Assembly: GCF_013168275.1 (NCBI RefSeq)
Contig: NZ_AP019547.1
Coordinates: 1,364,001-1,428,000, forward strand
Length of the DNA stretch: 64,000 bases
Reading direction: 5' to 3'
DNA from: Candidatus Nitrotoga sp. AM1P
GTDB taxonomy: Bacteria > Pseudomonadota > Gammaproteobacteria > Burkholderiales > Gallionellaceae
Positions within the stretch are counted from its first letter, which is position 1, and each line of letters opens with the position of its first letter. Below, piece after piece: positions 36,754 to 47,508 of this stretch. Under the pieces are notes generated by a model that made no database searches, was not told the DNA's origin, and saw nothing but the letters and a program-made list of their open reading frames with translations. Both the position numbers and the translations under genes were made by a program.

Positions 36754-39036
36754 TTACTCCTGCCTGGCAGGTGCAATCACTTCACGGTTGCCATTACTCT
36801 GCATGGGCGTCACCACTCCGGCGCGCTCCATCTGTTCTACCAAACGCGCGGCACGATTGTAGCCAATACGCAAATGGCGCTGCACCAGCGAGATAGAAGC
36901 ACGGCGCGATTTCAAAACGATGTCTACCGCCTGATCATATAGGGCATCGGCTTCTACACTGCCTCCGCTTTCGACTTCACCGCCCGCTTCAAGTTCATCC
37001 AACGAAGTTAGCACGCCTTCAACATATTGCGGTATGCCCAGCGCCTTGAGATATTCTGCGACGCGGTGCACTTCCTGGTCAGAAACGAAAGCACCATGCA
37101 CTCGCTGCGGGTAGCCGGTACCCGGCGGTAAATAAAGCATGTCGCCTTGGCCAAGCAATGCTTCCGCACCCATCTGATCGAGGATGGTGCGCGAATCGAT
37201 CTTGCTGGACACCTGAAACGCCACGCGTGTTGGAACGTTGGCCTTGATCAGGCCCGTGATTACATCCACCGAAGGACGTTGCGTCGCCAATACCAGATGA
37301 ATACCAGAAGCACGCGCCTTCTGCGCCAGACGCGCAATCAACACCTCGACCTTCTTGCCCACTACCATCATCAGATCGGCCAACTCATCAATAAACACCA
37401 CGATGAACGGTAATTCTTCTGCCGCTTCAGGGTTTTCCGGAGTAAGCGTGAAGGGATTGGTCAGCGGTTGATCCGCCTTAATGGCATCGCGCACCTTCTG
37501 GTTATAGCCGGCAATGTTGCGCACACCGAGGGACGACATCAGACGATAACGTTTGTCCATTTCCTGCACGCACCAGTTGAGCGCAGACGCAGCTTGGCGC
37601 ATGTCAGTCACCACGGGAGCTAGCAGGTGAGGAATACCTTCATACACGGACAGCTCAAGCATCTTGGGATCAACCAGCAATAACCGTACCTGCTGCGGTG
37701 TGGCCTTGTAGAGCAGGCTCAGAATCATGGCATTGATCGCCACCGACTTGCCGGAACCGGTGGTACCCGCCACCAGGACATGCGGCATCTTGCCCAGATC
37801 GGCAACCACGGGTTTGCCGGAAATATCCTTGCCCATTGCCATAGTGAGCGACGAATTCATGCCCGCGTAATCCTGCGAGCTGAGAATTTCGGACAACCGC
37901 ACCATCTGCCGCTTCGGATTAGGCAATTCCAGCGCCATGTAGGATTTGCCGGGGATAGTTTCCACCACGCGGATGCTGACCACCGATAGCGCACGCGCCA
38001 AGTCTCTCACCAGACTGGTAATCTGGCTGCCCTTTACCCCCACTGCAGGCTCAATCTCATAGCGCGTGATGACCGGCCCCGGATAGGCCGCCACAACTTT
38101 CACTTCCACGCAGAAATCCTTGAGTTTGCGTTCAATCAAACGTGAAGTAAATTCCAAGGTGTCGGCAGACAACATTTCAACTTCATGTACGGGCTGATCC
38201 AGCAGATGCAGCGGTGGTAGCGGCGAGTCCGGCATGTCCGGGAACAATGGCACCTGTTTCTCTTCCGACACGCGCGCAGACTGTCGCACTTCAATCAGTG
38301 GCTGCTCGATATATATCGGCAGATGGTTCTCTACACGTTTTTTTTCTTCTTCCACCACCACCTGGCGCTCATTCAATGATTGTGCACCGACACGCTTGTC
38401 CTGCCAGGTCAGCCACGCGTTCTGCGCCCAGAAATAAAAAGCTTCAAGAGCTGCCCCTGATCGATCAGTGAACCGCAGCCACGACAAACCACTGAACACA
38501 CTAAATCCAATGGCCATCAACACCAGCAAAAACAAAGTGGCACCGGTAAACCCCAGCAAGTGCGCCAACCCCTCACCCAGCACCATACCCAACATACCGC
38601 CTGGCGCGAGTGGCAGCGCAGCCTTCAGTGTATGCAACCGCAACGCTTCCAATGAGCTGCTGGCCAGCAATAACACGACAAAACCGATCAGCGCTACCCA
38701 TAAAGCACGTCGATCGAACAGGCTGTTTTGCGATATGCCGCGATAATCCACCCATATCTGCTGCAACAGAAATGCAACCCACCACCAGGCAGAAAAACCG
38801 AATACATACAGCAGTACGTCCGCCAGCCAAGCACCGAACACGCCGCCCGAATTATGTAGCACAGCATTGCTGGCACTATTTGACCAGGCAGGATCATTCC
38901 GATCATAACCATACAAAATTAGAATTAAATAAATTGCCACCGCAACCAGCAACAGCAAGCGCGATTCGCGCAGCAATGCAGCTAATCGACCTGATAGCGG
39001 AGAGGGTTTTTCAAGCTTGCTACTCAATAACGCCAT
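36754..39036 (-). CDS. ftsK: DNA translocase FtsK
   Basis: Septal DNA pump that resolves chromosome dimers with XerCD. Four N-terminal membrane helices (within residues ~25-190), a short linker with acidic/Pro content, then the motor: Walker [13 protein letters not shown], Walker [15 protein letters not shown], and [14 protein letters not shown]. The C-terminal gamma domain with [22 protein letters not shown] reads KOPS. About 760 residues, shorter than E. coli because the linker is small. The frame is open to 39129; [10 protein letters not shown] at 39036 was chosen as the likely start, MGYERT at 39054 is an alternative. Confidence 0.95.
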   Translation of the reverse strand: MALLSSKLEKPSPLSGRLAALLRESRLLLLVAVAIYLILILYGYDRNDPAWSNSASNAVLHNSGGVFGAWLADVLLYVFGFSAWWWVAFLLQQIWVDYRGISQNSLFDRRALWVALIGFVVLLLASSSLEALRLHTLKAALPLAPGGMLGMVLGEGLAHLLGFTGATLFLLVLMAIGFSVFSGLSWLRFTDRSGAALEAFYFWAQNAWLTWQDKRVGAQSLNERQVVVEEEKKRVENHLPIYIEQPLIEVRQSARVSEEKQVPLFPDMPDSPLPPLHLLDQPVHEVEMLSADTLEFTSRLIERKLKDFCVEVKVVAAYPGPVITRYEIEPAVGVKGSQITSLVRDLARALSVVSIRVVETIPGKSYMALELPNPKRQMVRLSEILSSQDYAGMNSSLTMAMGKDISGKPVVADLGKMPHVLVAGTTGSGKSVAINAMILSLLYKATPQQVRLLLVDPKMLELSVYEGIPHLLAPVVTDMRQAASALNWCVQEMDKRYRLMSSLGVRNIAGYNQKVRDAIKADQPLTNPFTLTPENPEAAEELPFIVVFIDELADLMMVVGKKVEVLIARLAQKARASGIHLVLATQRPSVDVITGLIKANVPTRVAFQVSSKIDSRTILDQMGAEALLGQGDMLYLPPGTGYPQRVHGAFVSDQEVHRVAEYLKALGIPQYVEGVLTSLDELEAGGEVESGGSVEADALYDQAVDIVLKSRRASISLVQRHLRIGYNRAARLVEQMERAGVVTPMQSNGNREVIAPARQE

Positions 39037-39220
39037 AGTGCGTTCATACCCCATTTTTTGACTTTCACATCTTACAGCGAGGTCTAGCGCTACCCGCTCA
39101 AGATCTTGGCACGCCATGTGCCGTAACAATCGTTAGCCTGCGTATGCAATTCGGCACGGGCCATGCTGCTTCTTAAAGGAATAACAAATTTATACAGCCT
39201 CTCAACTCTGAACTGAACCG

Positions 39221-39889
39221 CTATATTTCCTCCAGCAATTCAAGTTTGAGTTGCAAGGCTACCATCCTCGCATCCGGCTGCGGCTGCCAAGGTACCACGC
39301 CAAGCAGCGGTGCGAGCAAACGTTGCTGCAATGCCACAATATTGGCTTGTAGCGCGAGCATGTCAGCATCCAGCACATTGGCCACCCAGCCGGCACATTT
39401 TAATCCACATGCCTCAATCGCGCTTGCTGTCAGCAACGCATGGTTAAGACAACCCAAACGCATGCCCACCACCAAAATAACAGGCAAACCCAATTGCATA
39501 GCCAGATCGGCGATATCTTGATTGTTATTCAGCGGCACTCTAAATCCTCCTGCGCCTTCTACGATCACCACATCCGCTTGTGATGCCAGCTCGTGATATG
39601 ACGTCAGGATGCGTGCAAAATCGATGCGCACACCTGCATTCCGCGCAGCAATGTGCGGCGCGATAGGATCTAGAAAACTATAGGGATTGATCTGGCCATA
39701 GCTCACCAGTACATTGCTGGCCGCCTGCAATTGTTTCACATCCTGATTATGCCCGTTGTCGTCACAACCCACCGCCACCGGCTTCATGCCGACTACACGC
39801 TGTCCTTGCGCAGCAAAGGCATGCAACAATGCGCCACTGATCAGCGTCTTGCCAACTCCAGTATCGGTGCCTGTTATAAAATAACTCAT
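39221..39889 (-). CDS. bioD: dethiobiotin synthetase
   Basis: ATP-dependent carboxylation of 7,8-diaminopelargonate to dethiobiotin, the penultimate biotin step. P-loop GTDTGVGKTLISGALLH (residues ~7-23), VEGAGGFRVPLN and VVGMRLGCLNHALLTASAI are family marks. 222 residues, typical. It lies ~6 kb from the bioC-H-F-B cluster. bioA is not in the window. Confidence 0.95.
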   Translation of the reverse strand: MSYFITGTDTGVGKTLISGALLHAFAAQGQRVVGMKPVAVGCDDNGHNQDVKQLQAASNVLVSYGQINPYSFLDPIAPHIAARNAGVRIDFARILTSYHELASQADVVIVEGAGGFRVPLNNNQDIADLAMQLGLPVILVVGMRLGCLNHALLTASAIEACGLKCAGWVANVLDADMLALQANIVALQQRLLAPLLGVVPWQPQPDARMVALQLKLELLEEI

Positions 39890-40344
39890 TTTTATCCCTT
39901 AATGTCCAGGTTTCCTGCACTCACGCTAGGGGGTTCGATGCATAGCAGGCTGGTACTGAATGAATCAATCGCCACAGGCATAGGGTCATAATACTTGGTT
40001 CCAGCAAGATCTATTAAGGGCTGCAATTCTAATGATGTGGGCAAGAAACTTAACCATCACATTCACCCATAACCAAAGAATAAATGTGGTGTGTCAAGCC
40101 CGAAACCGAAATGAAGCTGCCTGAATTGTCATCAGGCGACGTAACGCGTGTTGAATGTTCCCTTGCATAATGCAAAAAGGGACACATTTTGTATGATGGC
40201 ATTTAGTATTTCTGTATTACTAAGACCTTGTCTCTTTAAATTTTACATAGTATTAATTTATGCACATCGCAACCTGAATAGCTCGCAATGTGCATATTAA
40301 GGAAACTTATTTTAGGAATAATTTTCCTCGTACCTATTTATTTC
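39890..40344. other. intergenic stretch with one long hairpin
   Basis: No reading frame is convincing. At 40156-40186 TGTTCCCTTGCAT pairs with ATGCAA and AGGGACACA across a short loop with a two-base bulge; this may be a terminator or a repeat element between bioD and the lipoprotein gene. Nothing else seen. Confidence 0.4.
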
Positions 40345-41190
40345 CTAATTTCCTCCACCCTGAACACCCAGGTGACCGCCCGTTCCAAGCCCGCCTTTGA
40401 CCTCTTGTGCTTTATAAGAACGCACTGCTTTCACCAGATTATTATAGGAATCGGTAAAAGCGGCAACGATAACCTTTCCTTCTGCAGTGTTGGAATAACC
40501 TCCACCTGCCCCGCCAAGCGCACTTCCGAATAAGCCGCCCAAGAATCCAAAGTCCATATTGCGTGAACTACCCTCAGCTGCAGCTAGCTGAACGCCAGAA
40601 CGGTTATCAACCAAGGTCAACATGGTGCTGGACTCTTTAGCAGACATACTGCCGCCCAATAGAGCACCAACGGACCCAAAGAGGCCACCAAGAGCAGCAC
40701 CCGCGCCTCCGGCATTCGTATTACTGAACGTGATAGAAGGACTCATAGAGAAGTCGGCCGCTACCATTTGCCCTTTTTGGAACTTAGAGTTATTGCGCAA
40801 TTCTCCCGATTCCGCCAGTGCACGTTCGCCCATCATATTACCCATCGCACGCCCCCGGTCTACAACCACAAAGCAGTTAGACTGTTGAACAAGCATCTTA
40901 AGCACGGGAGTAGTGGATCCTAGTTTCATTTGCCCAGTTAAGATGCCATACCATGGGGCGTTGGTATCCTCGACGACTGCCAAGGTACCCAGAGATTCAG
41001 CACATTTTTCAAGCTTGCTGTTGGCGTTCTGTGATGTTGCGCCACCGGCAGAGCCAGTGGCGGTCGTTTTCGCTTCCTGAGACCCCATCTTCATGTCAGC
41101 ACAACCCGCCAGGAAAGCACAACTCGCCATGAAAATAGAAACAACCGTTACCGTGGTTGTACGGCAGAAACCGTTAGAAACATTCTTCAT
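40345..41190 (-). CDS. CsgG/HfaB-family outer-membrane lipoprotein
   Basis: The 281-residue protein has a signal peptide with lipobox FLAGC (Cys ~30), then LGTLAVVEDTNAPWYG and LKMLVQQSNCFVVVDRGRAM, which match the CsgG fold that builds curli-type or holdfast secretion pores. The C-terminal region is very Gly-rich (GGAGAALGGLFG, GSALGGAGGGYSN). No curli subunits are adjacent. The ribosome site contains a run of nine G (41197-41205 as C on the plus strand), so expression could vary by slippage. Confidence 0.82.
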   Translation of the reverse strand: MKNVSNGFCRTTTVTVVSIFMASCAFLAGCADMKMGSQEAKTTATGSAGGATSQNANSKLEKCAESLGTLAVVEDTNAPWYGILTGQMKLGSTTPVLKMLVQQSNCFVVVDRGRAMGNMMGERALAESGELRNNSKFQKGQMVAADFSMSPSITFSNTNAGGAGAALGGLFGSVGALLGGSMSAKESSTMLTLVDNRSGVQLAAAEGSSRNMDFGFLGGLFGSALGGAGGGYSNTAEGKVIVAAFTDSYNNLVKAVRSYKAQEVKGGLGTGGHLGVQGGGN

Positions 41191-41196
41191 AATTTA

Positions 41197-41205
41197 CCCC
41201 CCCCC
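41197..41205 (-). promoter_or_regulatory. G9 tract at the ribosome-binding site of the CsgG-like gene
   Basis: Nine consecutive G on the minus strand, 6 bases before the ATG at 41190. It serves as, or directly abuts, the Shine-Dalgarno sequence. A homopolymer in this place can change length by slipped-strand mispairing and so alter translation. Confidence 0.55.
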
Positions 41206-41438
41206 TTAATTTTTTGTATTATTGAATATTTAAGTAAATACTTTGTTATTACAAATATTTACTCATTATGGATGCAGCTGATAAAACTTTAAAAATTATA
41301 CTACAGCTTCATAGCTGTACGAGGTACCCTGAATTGACATTGGATTTATATACAGCCTCTTCTAAATAAAACTATGCGCAAGCCGTTATCCATCTCCTAT
41401 ACTCATAATCCACTCATCTCATAAATTTTCGCCACAAA

Positions 41439-42323
41439 TCAATGTAACGATGTAGCGTTAGTGCTAACCATCTGATCAAACCGAGATTTCAGCTTCTGAC
41501 CTATCGGTTGCCATTGTGCAATGTATTGACTGGGCAGTTCATACCTCAGATAGAAAACCGTCTTTTTTACGGACTTAGATAGCGCCACCTCCGGCGCAGG
41601 GCTATAAGAGGTTTCCACTACACAAATTGGAAATGCACTGTGAAAAAAATTCTCATCAGCACACCGGATACGCACCAGTTCGTCAGTAGGGTGATCATGA
41701 CTAAAGAATATATCTGCCTTAGCGGATGGGTCGTAGTAATGCAACATTCCGGGCAATTTCGGCAAATCGGGTTGCCGCTGTAATCTCTCGAAAAAATATT
41801 TGAAGTAATAATCCCACGGTCTCATATGCGCAATAGAGGCGTGCATGTTTTGTCGCCATGCTAATTTTTCAAATTGCGCTAGATTCTCATCACTTACCGG
41901 AGAAAGCCCCGGCAATATGGCATCGATTTTGATGAAATCTACAATTGGCCTTTTCTTACCTTCAATCTGCCCTCGCGGCACACTTCTCCAGCCGTGTAAT
42001 TGCGGGTTGTATCCATTAAAACTATATATAAGCGGTACATCAAAATTAACGCCATCCATACTTACGCGAATACTGATTTTTTTAGCCTCTTCCAGGCTGA
42101 TAACCTTCCGTTGGGGAATAGCCGATTGCTTTGTCGTCCCTCGATAAAAGATAGTCTCCGCCCATACTGGCAAATGTTGCCATGTCACCGCAGTAATCAC
42201 AGCAACGGTTAAACTTCCCCACAGCCACGGATTTTTGCCACGCATTCTTGCCGCTTTGGCCGCAAAGAAACCCACCAAAATAATACTTAATATAATAGGA
42301 AATAATCCAATTTTGAACACCAT
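41439..42323 (-). CDS. hypothetical membrane-anchored protein
   Basis: 294 residues, not recognised. One N-terminal helix (FPIILSIILVGFFAAKAA) followed by a second hydrophobic stretch (LWGSLTVAVITAVTW) and a long extracytoplasmic part with YSFNGYNPQLHGWRSVP and DIFFSHDHPTDELVRIRC. Two Cys in the distal part could form a disulphide. Start at MVFKIG (42323); the frame extends to 42341. Next to another small membrane protein on the same strand, 72 bp upstream. Confidence 0.6.
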   Translation of the reverse strand: MVFKIGLFPIILSIILVGFFAAKAARMRGKNPWLWGSLTVAVITAVTWQHLPVWAETIFYRGTTKQSAIPQRKVISLEEAKKISIRVSMDGVNFDVPLIYSFNGYNPQLHGWRSVPRGQIEGKKRPIVDFIKIDAILPGLSPVSDENLAQFEKLAWRQNMHASIAHMRPWDYYFKYFFERLQRQPDLPKLPGMLHYYDPSAKADIFFSHDHPTDELVRIRCADENFFHSAFPICVVETSYSPAPEVALSKSVKKTVFYLRYELPSQYIAQWQPIGQKLKSRFDQMVSTNATSLH

Positions 42324-42395
42324 TATTATTTCGCCTGGCAAATTTTCAGATAACTATTCCACATGATTAATGCGGTGCTAACTTGCGCGCTGTTT

Positions 42396-42845
42396 TTACG
42401 TATCCGAGTTGAACGCCGAGTTAGCGCGTTCACACCGATAAGCAAAAAATGCTAAGCCAAGTGCATAACTTGCAGCCAAACCTATCATTATTACCCCACC
42501 CCATAAGGAAATCGGCAGGAGATACGAAGCGTCACTTCCATCAGTGGCAATGAGGTAGACCCACTCGTCGAGAGCCATACTCAGCCCTGCTCCGAACGCT
42601 ATAGCCGCTACATCCAGTTTTCGACTATTACCATGAAACAGGACAAGAGGTAAACCCGCGAATGTAATTAACAGCAAACCAATAAAAAGGTGGTGGATAT
42701 TGTATGTACCAATATCCAGATTGCTACCCGGAGAGAAGTACAAATATACTCGCAACACTATAAAAGTCAGGAGCAGCGCCACAACCACCCACATAACCCG
42801 TCTGTAATTCAAACTCACTGGGATGACTCCTCTAAGTTTGCGCAT
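42396..42845 (-). CDS. hypothetical four-helix inner-membrane protein
   Basis: 149 residues, mostly four membrane helices: VMWVVVALLLTFIVLRVYLY, HHLFIGLLLITFAGLPLVLF, VAAIAFGAGLSMALDEWVYLI and GGVIMIGLAASYALGLAFF. The Asp-Glu in ALDEWVYL and the paired His in YNIHHLFIG lie within the membrane and may bind a ligand or metal. No family recognised. ATG at 42845; a TTG at 42854 is also open. It could be co-transcribed with the downstream gene. Confidence 0.62.
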   Translation of the reverse strand: MRKLRGVIPVSLNYRRVMWVVVALLLTFIVLRVYLYFSPGSNLDIGTYNIHHLFIGLLLITFAGLPLVLFHGNSRKLDVAAIAFGAGLSMALDEWVYLIATDGSDASYLLPISLWGGVIMIGLAASYALGLAFFAYRCERANSAFNSDT

Positions 42846-43389
42846 TAGTGTCAAAAATCACTGAATGTCGCAGCCGCTCCGATAAATTGCCTTAATTAGG
42901 CAACTTCTTACTCCGGTACATAACATATTACCTCGATATTGTGGCTATCCGAATTGGGGGAAAAGCGTAATCCACTAAACCGTCCTCATGTCTTCTGCCC
43001 GAATGTAGGTGAAGAAGTATATCGAAGACACTTTCCTCCAAAAGAAGCAGCTTATATATTTGTTGTGGCATGACACGTTTCTCTCACTGCGTACATGCAA
43101 ATTTACATGTACATCGTAAGACCAGGAGCAGGAAAAATTTTAATGCGCCGCATACTTTAAAGATTTTATAAATCAAAAATAAGCAATTTGCTTATTCACT
43201 TTTCTGGGTGCCACTCTACTATTTGACCCTCACCGGGATATTTAACTACTAGCAAACTGTCGGAGCCGGGAATGCTGGCATTAGTTTGCGACCACCACTT
43301 GCGAATTTCGCTTTATCTGTGCGAGATAACTTGAACCTGGCTTCTTTAGATATTACTTGGATGTTGATCGTCAAGGATAAGAAATCATC
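42846..43389. other. intergenic regulatory region ahead of the GH13 gene
   Basis: No gene seen in 544 bp. A perfect 9-bp inverted repeat (AATAAGCAA, one base, TTGCTTATT) lies at 43178-43196, 194 bp before the GH13 start, and AAGGATAAG precedes the ATG as a weak ribosome site. The divergent promoters of the membrane-protein gene and the GH13 gene must be here. Confidence 0.5.
43178..43196. promoter_or_regulatory. 9-bp inverted repeat, possible operator
   Basis: AATAAGCAA and TTGCTTATT separated by a single T, perfect symmetry. It lies between two divergent genes and could bind a dimeric regulator. AT-rich, without a U-tract, so not a terminator. Confidence 0.45.
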
Positions 43390-45822
43390 ATGACAATACA
43401 GACAGTGGCATTTCAATTCATTACCGGCCTTAAACGGTCGATATTTCGCAACGCCCGCTTGCGCGGCAGCTGGGACGAGAGCGGCCGATATGCGGATGAC
43501 TGGACGGAATCTCCGATGCAGGAGGAAATCGGCGTGGATGGCTGCCCAATCTTTACGGCCTCGATCTCACTTCAGCTTGCTGATCACGATATTACCTTCA
43601 AGTGGGGAGTGATCCTCGACGGACCTCAGGGCGCTAACTTTTGGAGCATTCCGACTGAGGTGCAGGATATTAATTCCGTTGCGCGCTATCGCCAGTTTCG
43701 GCTCAACCGCGAGGCGACCCTACCCCAGATCGAACGCTATTACTTCACTTACAACCGTCACTTGGGAGCCAACAAACACTTCGCCGCTGGAAGCACCACA
43801 CCCGGTCTACGTTTTGCCATTTGGGCTCCCAATGCCAAAAATGTGGAAGTGGTCTTTGGAAATCCGGCCAGCGGCTACATAGCCAACGATAATACCGGAG
43901 TGAACCAAGTACTGCCCATGATCACCCTTTCTCGCCTGGCTGATGGCATCTGGGAAGGTGGACCGCAGGGGGATTTTGAAATGTTCAAAAGCCTGCCTTA
44001 CATGTATCGCATCCTGAACGCACAAGGGCAGCACGTCTATCGCACCGATATATTTTCCCGCAGCCAGATCGGCAGGGGCAATATAAATCCTATCAAGACT
44101 GCTTGGCCGGGGACGGTTGAAACTCTGGATGGGTCTGTGAGTTGCAGCGTTGTCATTGATGCCGATGTTGTGCGCCGAGATTTTGCATCCACGCCTCGCG
44201 GAATGAAACTGGACACCATTCCCTCGGAGGAATTCTGGACAAGAGAATCTACGTCCGGCCTGCCGGTACCTTCGCACCTCGAAGACTTGGTTATTTACGA
44301 ATTACATGTCGGATCATTGGGGTTCGGAAAGCCCGACCCCGGTGATTTGAGTGACGCGCTGCAATTCCTGGACCATCTCGTTGAACTCGGTGTGAATGCC
44401 ATCGAACTGCTGCCCATGGCAGAGTTTTCAGGCAATGCCGCCTGGGGCTATGGCGACAGCCACCACTTCTGTATCGAATCCAGCGCTGGAGGCCGCGACA
44501 AGTACCGTCATTTCGTGCGCGAGTGTCACCGGCGTGGCATCGCAGTCATCCAGGACGTGGTCTACAACCATTATGACAACGAAGCGGAACGTGCTCAGTG
44601 GCAATATGATTCAACCAAGCCCGAAGAAAATATTTATTACTGGTATGAAGGGCGCGCTTCTGACTACAAAAAAAATGATGGCAGCCCATTTCCGGAGGGC
44701 GGCTATCTCGATAACGGCTCTACCGGCTTCACCCCGCGTTTTTCGGAAGAAGTTGTACGCCAGCAGTTCATCAGCAGTGCCGCCTTTCTGATTGAAGAAA
44801 TGCACGTCGATGGGCTGCGCGTGGATCTGACCCAGGCGATTCACCGCGACAACGCGCTTCATGCCGATGGGCGGTTGATGGGCAACGCCAACATCTTCGG
44901 GCAGAAATTTCTGCGGGAGTGGAGCCGCACCCTGCGCATGATCAAGCCTACGGTGATGCTGATTGCGGAAGATCATACCGGATGGGACGCGGTGACGAAA
45001 CCAGCGGCGCAAGGAGGGCTGGGCTTCAACGCAAAGTGGGAATTGGCGTTCTATCACCAGTTGATCGGCGACTCCGACATGGCTGGGAATCGGGCACGCC
45101 TATTGAAACAGGCTGGATTCGGCGGCAACGAGCCATTACAGATGGACTGGTTCGCCAGCGCCCTTTACAACAGCCGTTTTGACCAGGTCGTGTTCCACGA
45201 ATCTCACGACGAAGCCGGCAATGCCGGTAGCACGGCACGGACCCTGGTAACGGCTGTCAATGGTGCGCCTGTCATTGGTGCCACGCGCCGCACGGCGGAG
45301 GCACGCTCGCGTGTATGTTTCGGCCTATCCCTGCTTTCGGCGGGCACTCCCATGTTCTTCATGGGCGAGGAGATCGGGGCACAGAAACGCTATACGTTCG
45401 ATCACTTTCTGTTGAACCGCGAAAATATCATTGGCGAACGGATTGGTAACGGCAAGGCGATGTTTCACTTTTATCAGGATCTAATAAGTCTCAGTCGCCG
45501 ACTGCGCTCGATCCGCAGCCAGGACATTGACATCCTCCACCTGTCGAATTCCAATCGAGTGATCGCTTTCAAGCGATGGCGCGGGGATGAGGAAGTCATT
45601 ATCGTCGCCAGCTTCAACAATACCGCCTTCGCCGATGGCTACGTCATCGAGAAGGACTTGCTAGCCATTCCTAATGCCGGATGGAAGGAAATATTCAATA
45701 GTGACGCTGCCATCTATGGTGGCCAAAACAGGGGTAATGGCGGTGCCACTCTCCCCTCCAATCAAGGTCGTCTCAGTGTTACTGTCCCTGCCAATAGTTT
45801 CGTGGTGCTCGTGAAACAATGA
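43390..45822 (+). CDS. GH13 alpha-amylase family enzyme (branching-enzyme/trehalohydrolase-like)
   Basis: The 810-residue protein has an N-terminal carbohydrate-binding-like region (residues ~1-100), a CBM48-type domain (GLRFAIWAPNAKNVEVVFG) and a (beta/alpha)8 barrel. Barrel motifs are QDVVYNHY, the nucleophile Asp in DGLRVDLTQ (~44.82 kb), the acid/base Glu in IAEDHTGWD (~44.97 kb) and the Asp in FHESHDEAGN (~45.20 kb). These fit the branch of GH13 holding glycogen-branching enzyme and maltooligosyltrehalose trehalohydrolase; which reaction is not decided by the motifs. No signal peptide, so it acts on internal glucan. No glg genes are adjacent. Confidence 0.85.
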   Translation: MTIQTVAFQFITGLKRSIFRNARLRGSWDESGRYADDWTESPMQEEIGVDGCPIFTASISLQLADHDITFKWGVILDGPQGANFWSIPTEVQDINSVARYRQFRLNREATLPQIERYYFTYNRHLGANKHFAAGSTTPGLRFAIWAPNAKNVEVVFGNPASGYIANDNTGVNQVLPMITLSRLADGIWEGGPQGDFEMFKSLPYMYRILNAQGQHVYRTDIFSRSQIGRGNINPIKTAWPGTVETLDGSVSCSVVIDADVVRRDFASTPRGMKLDTIPSEEFWTRESTSGLPVPSHLEDLVIYELHVGSLGFGKPDPGDLSDALQFLDHLVELGVNAIELLPMAEFSGNAAWGYGDSHHFCIESSAGGRDKYRHFVRECHRRGIAVIQDVVYNHYDNEAERAQWQYDSTKPEENIYYWYEGRASDYKKNDGSPFPEGGYLDNGSTGFTPRFSEEVVRQQFISSAAFLIEEMHVDGLRVDLTQAIHRDNALHADGRLMGNANIFGQKFLREWSRTLRMIKPTVMLIAEDHTGWDAVTKPAAQGGLGFNAKWELAFYHQLIGDSDMAGNRARLLKQAGFGGNEPLQMDWFASALYNSRFDQVVFHESHDEAGNAGSTARTLVTAVNGAPVIGATRRTAEARSRVCFGLSLLSAGTPMFFMGEEIGAQKRYTFDHFLLNRENIIGERIGNGKAMFHFYQDLISLSRRLRSIRSQDIDILHLSNSNRVIAFKRWRGDEEVIIVASFNNTAFADGYVIEKDLLAIPNAGWKEIFNSDAAIYGGQNRGNGGATLPSNQGRLSVTVPANSFVVLVKQ

Positions 45823-45866
45823 ATATCCATAGAATGAACCAGCTTGTTCTTGAGCGTGCCCCAGCC

Positions 45867-46736
45867 TCATAGCTTAAATGGCGTTTGAATAATATGCGCA
45901 CCATCCCTTGTCACTCTGGACTTTGGTTTCCACGCATGACCATAGATCACCTCAAAAGTCGCAGGCAGCTTACCGTTTTGCCGGAATCGTTCGTAATTCT
46001 CCTGTAGCGCCAGCCATGCAGCCTTGCCCATCATGCCTTGTCCCCGTCCAACTGTGGCATTGTGCGCGCCTATGCTGCGCAAATCCTGCATCACCGCTTT
46101 CACATTGTCGTAAGTTAGCGTAATAATTTCCATGTCCATCACGGGCGCGGCAAAACCGCTGGCCTTCAGCATGTCGCCGATGTCGTGCATATCCGCAAAA
46201 CGATTAACATGCCTGTGCTCATCCACGCCATGGAAAGCGCTGCGTAGTTCCTTGAGCGTATCCGGGCCGAAGGTACTGAACATCACCAAGCCTTCCACTT
46301 TCAATACGCGGTGTAACTCGCTGAAGGTGGCGGGCAGATCGTTGCACCATTGCAAGGTCAGATTCGACCATACTAGCTCAATGCTGTTGGCTGCTAACGG
46401 CAAGGCTTCGGCATCGGCGCATACATAACTGTGCTTGCCACTGTCAAATAATTTGCGCCACCAGCTTAACCTGCTGCGCGATACATTGAGCATACTGATT
46501 GCCATGTCGAGCGCTAACAGTTGCGCCGCCGGGTAGCGCTGCGACAGCTGACGCGTGCCCCAGCCAGTGCCACTGCCCACATCCAGCACAAACGCTGGCT
46601 TCTGTTTTATATAATCCAGTCGTTCCAGCATGCGGCTGCACACCTCACGCTGCAATACTGCAGCAGTATCATATCCATTGGCCGCGCGATTGAAAGCCAT
46701 CCGCACTTGGCGTTTGTCAATCTGAAAATCATCCAT
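45867..46736 (-). CDS. bioC: malonyl-ACP O-methyltransferase
   Basis: SAM-dependent methylation of malonyl-ACP, the entry step to pimelate in biotin synthesis. Starts DKRQVRMAFNRAANGYDTAAVLQREV, SAM loop VLDVGSGTGWGTRQL, then SNLTLQWCNDLPATFSELHRVLK. 289 residues. The ATG overlaps the bioH stop by 8 bp. Last gene of bioB-F-H-C; convergent with the GH13 gene. Confidence 0.95.
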   Translation of the reverse strand: MDDFQIDKRQVRMAFNRAANGYDTAAVLQREVCSRMLERLDYIKQKPAFVLDVGSGTGWGTRQLSQRYPAAQLLALDMAISMLNVSRSRLSWWRKLFDSGKHSYVCADAEALPLAANSIELVWSNLTLQWCNDLPATFSELHRVLKVEGLVMFSTFGPDTLKELRSAFHGVDEHRHVNRFADMHDIGDMLKASGFAAPVMDMEIITLTYDNVKAVMQDLRSIGAHNATVGRGQGMMGKAAWLALQENYERFRQNGKLPATFEVIYGHAWKPKSRVTRDGAHIIQTPFKL

Positions 46737-47508
46737 TTAGAAACGCCTCGATCCGTTGCACAAAAATATCCGGGTGAGATAAAAACGGCGCATGTGACGC
46801 GCCCTTTATATTAAACAACTGCGCATTGGGCAATTGCTGTTCGAGATAGCGTGATGCTGCGGGTAAAGCCAACACATCGCGCTCGCCCGCAATGACCAAA
46901 GTAGCTTGAGTAATTTGCGGCAACACCGCACGCAGATCGGTATTGCGCAATATTTCCAAGCCCCCGCGCAATGCGGCAATATTCGGTTCTCCACGACTAA
47001 ACAGGCGGGCACGCAAATCCGTCAACAACTCGCGTTCGTGTTCGCTGCCGCGCACCTGCAAGGCAATAAATCGCTTCAACGTCAGCGCATGATTTTCCAG
47101 CAACGCAACAGAAAATTCATGCAAGGTATTCGCCGCCATTGCACATTCCCAGTCGCTACGCTGCACAAAGCTAGGCGTGGTAGCAACCAGCACGAGCTTG
47201 TCGATCTGGTGCGACGCATGGAGCGCCCAGCGCAACGCAATCTGTCCACCGAGCGACCAGCCACACAGCGCCAGCGGCTCATCGCCATGTTCAGCATACC
47301 AATACTCAGATAGCCGTTGTACCAACCCATCTAAATCATATTGCGCAATGATCGAGCTGGCACCGTATCCCGGCAAGTCCACGCAGTGCACGCGGAAGTG
47401 TTGCGCAAGGTGTGTCACCACATTGCCCCATATGCCACAGTGCATACCCCAACCGTGTATCAGTAACAGCGGTGCTCCGGCACCGCGACTTTCAATGTGC
47501 AAGCTCAT
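46729..47508 (-). CDS. bioH: pimeloyl-ACP methyl ester carboxylesterase
   Basis: Alpha/beta hydrolase removing the methyl ester that ends pimeloyl-ACP elongation. LLLIHGWGMHCGIWGNV oxyanion region, nucleophile Ser in GWSLGGQIAL (~residue 82), Asp in IAGERDVLAL and His in GASHAPFLSHP. 259 residues. Overlaps bioF by 17 bp and bioC by 8 bp. Confidence 0.95.
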   Translation of the reverse strand: MSLHIESRGAGAPLLLIHGWGMHCGIWGNVVTHLAQHFRVHCVDLPGYGASSIIAQYDLDGLVQRLSEYWYAEHGDEPLALCGWSLGGQIALRWALHASHQIDKLVLVATTPSFVQRSDWECAMAANTLHEFSVALLENHALTLKRFIALQVRGSEHERELLTDLRARLFSRGEPNIAALRGGLEILRNTDLRAVLPQITQATLVIAGERDVLALPAASRYLEQQLPNAQLFNIKGASHAPFLSHPDIFVQRIEAFLNG

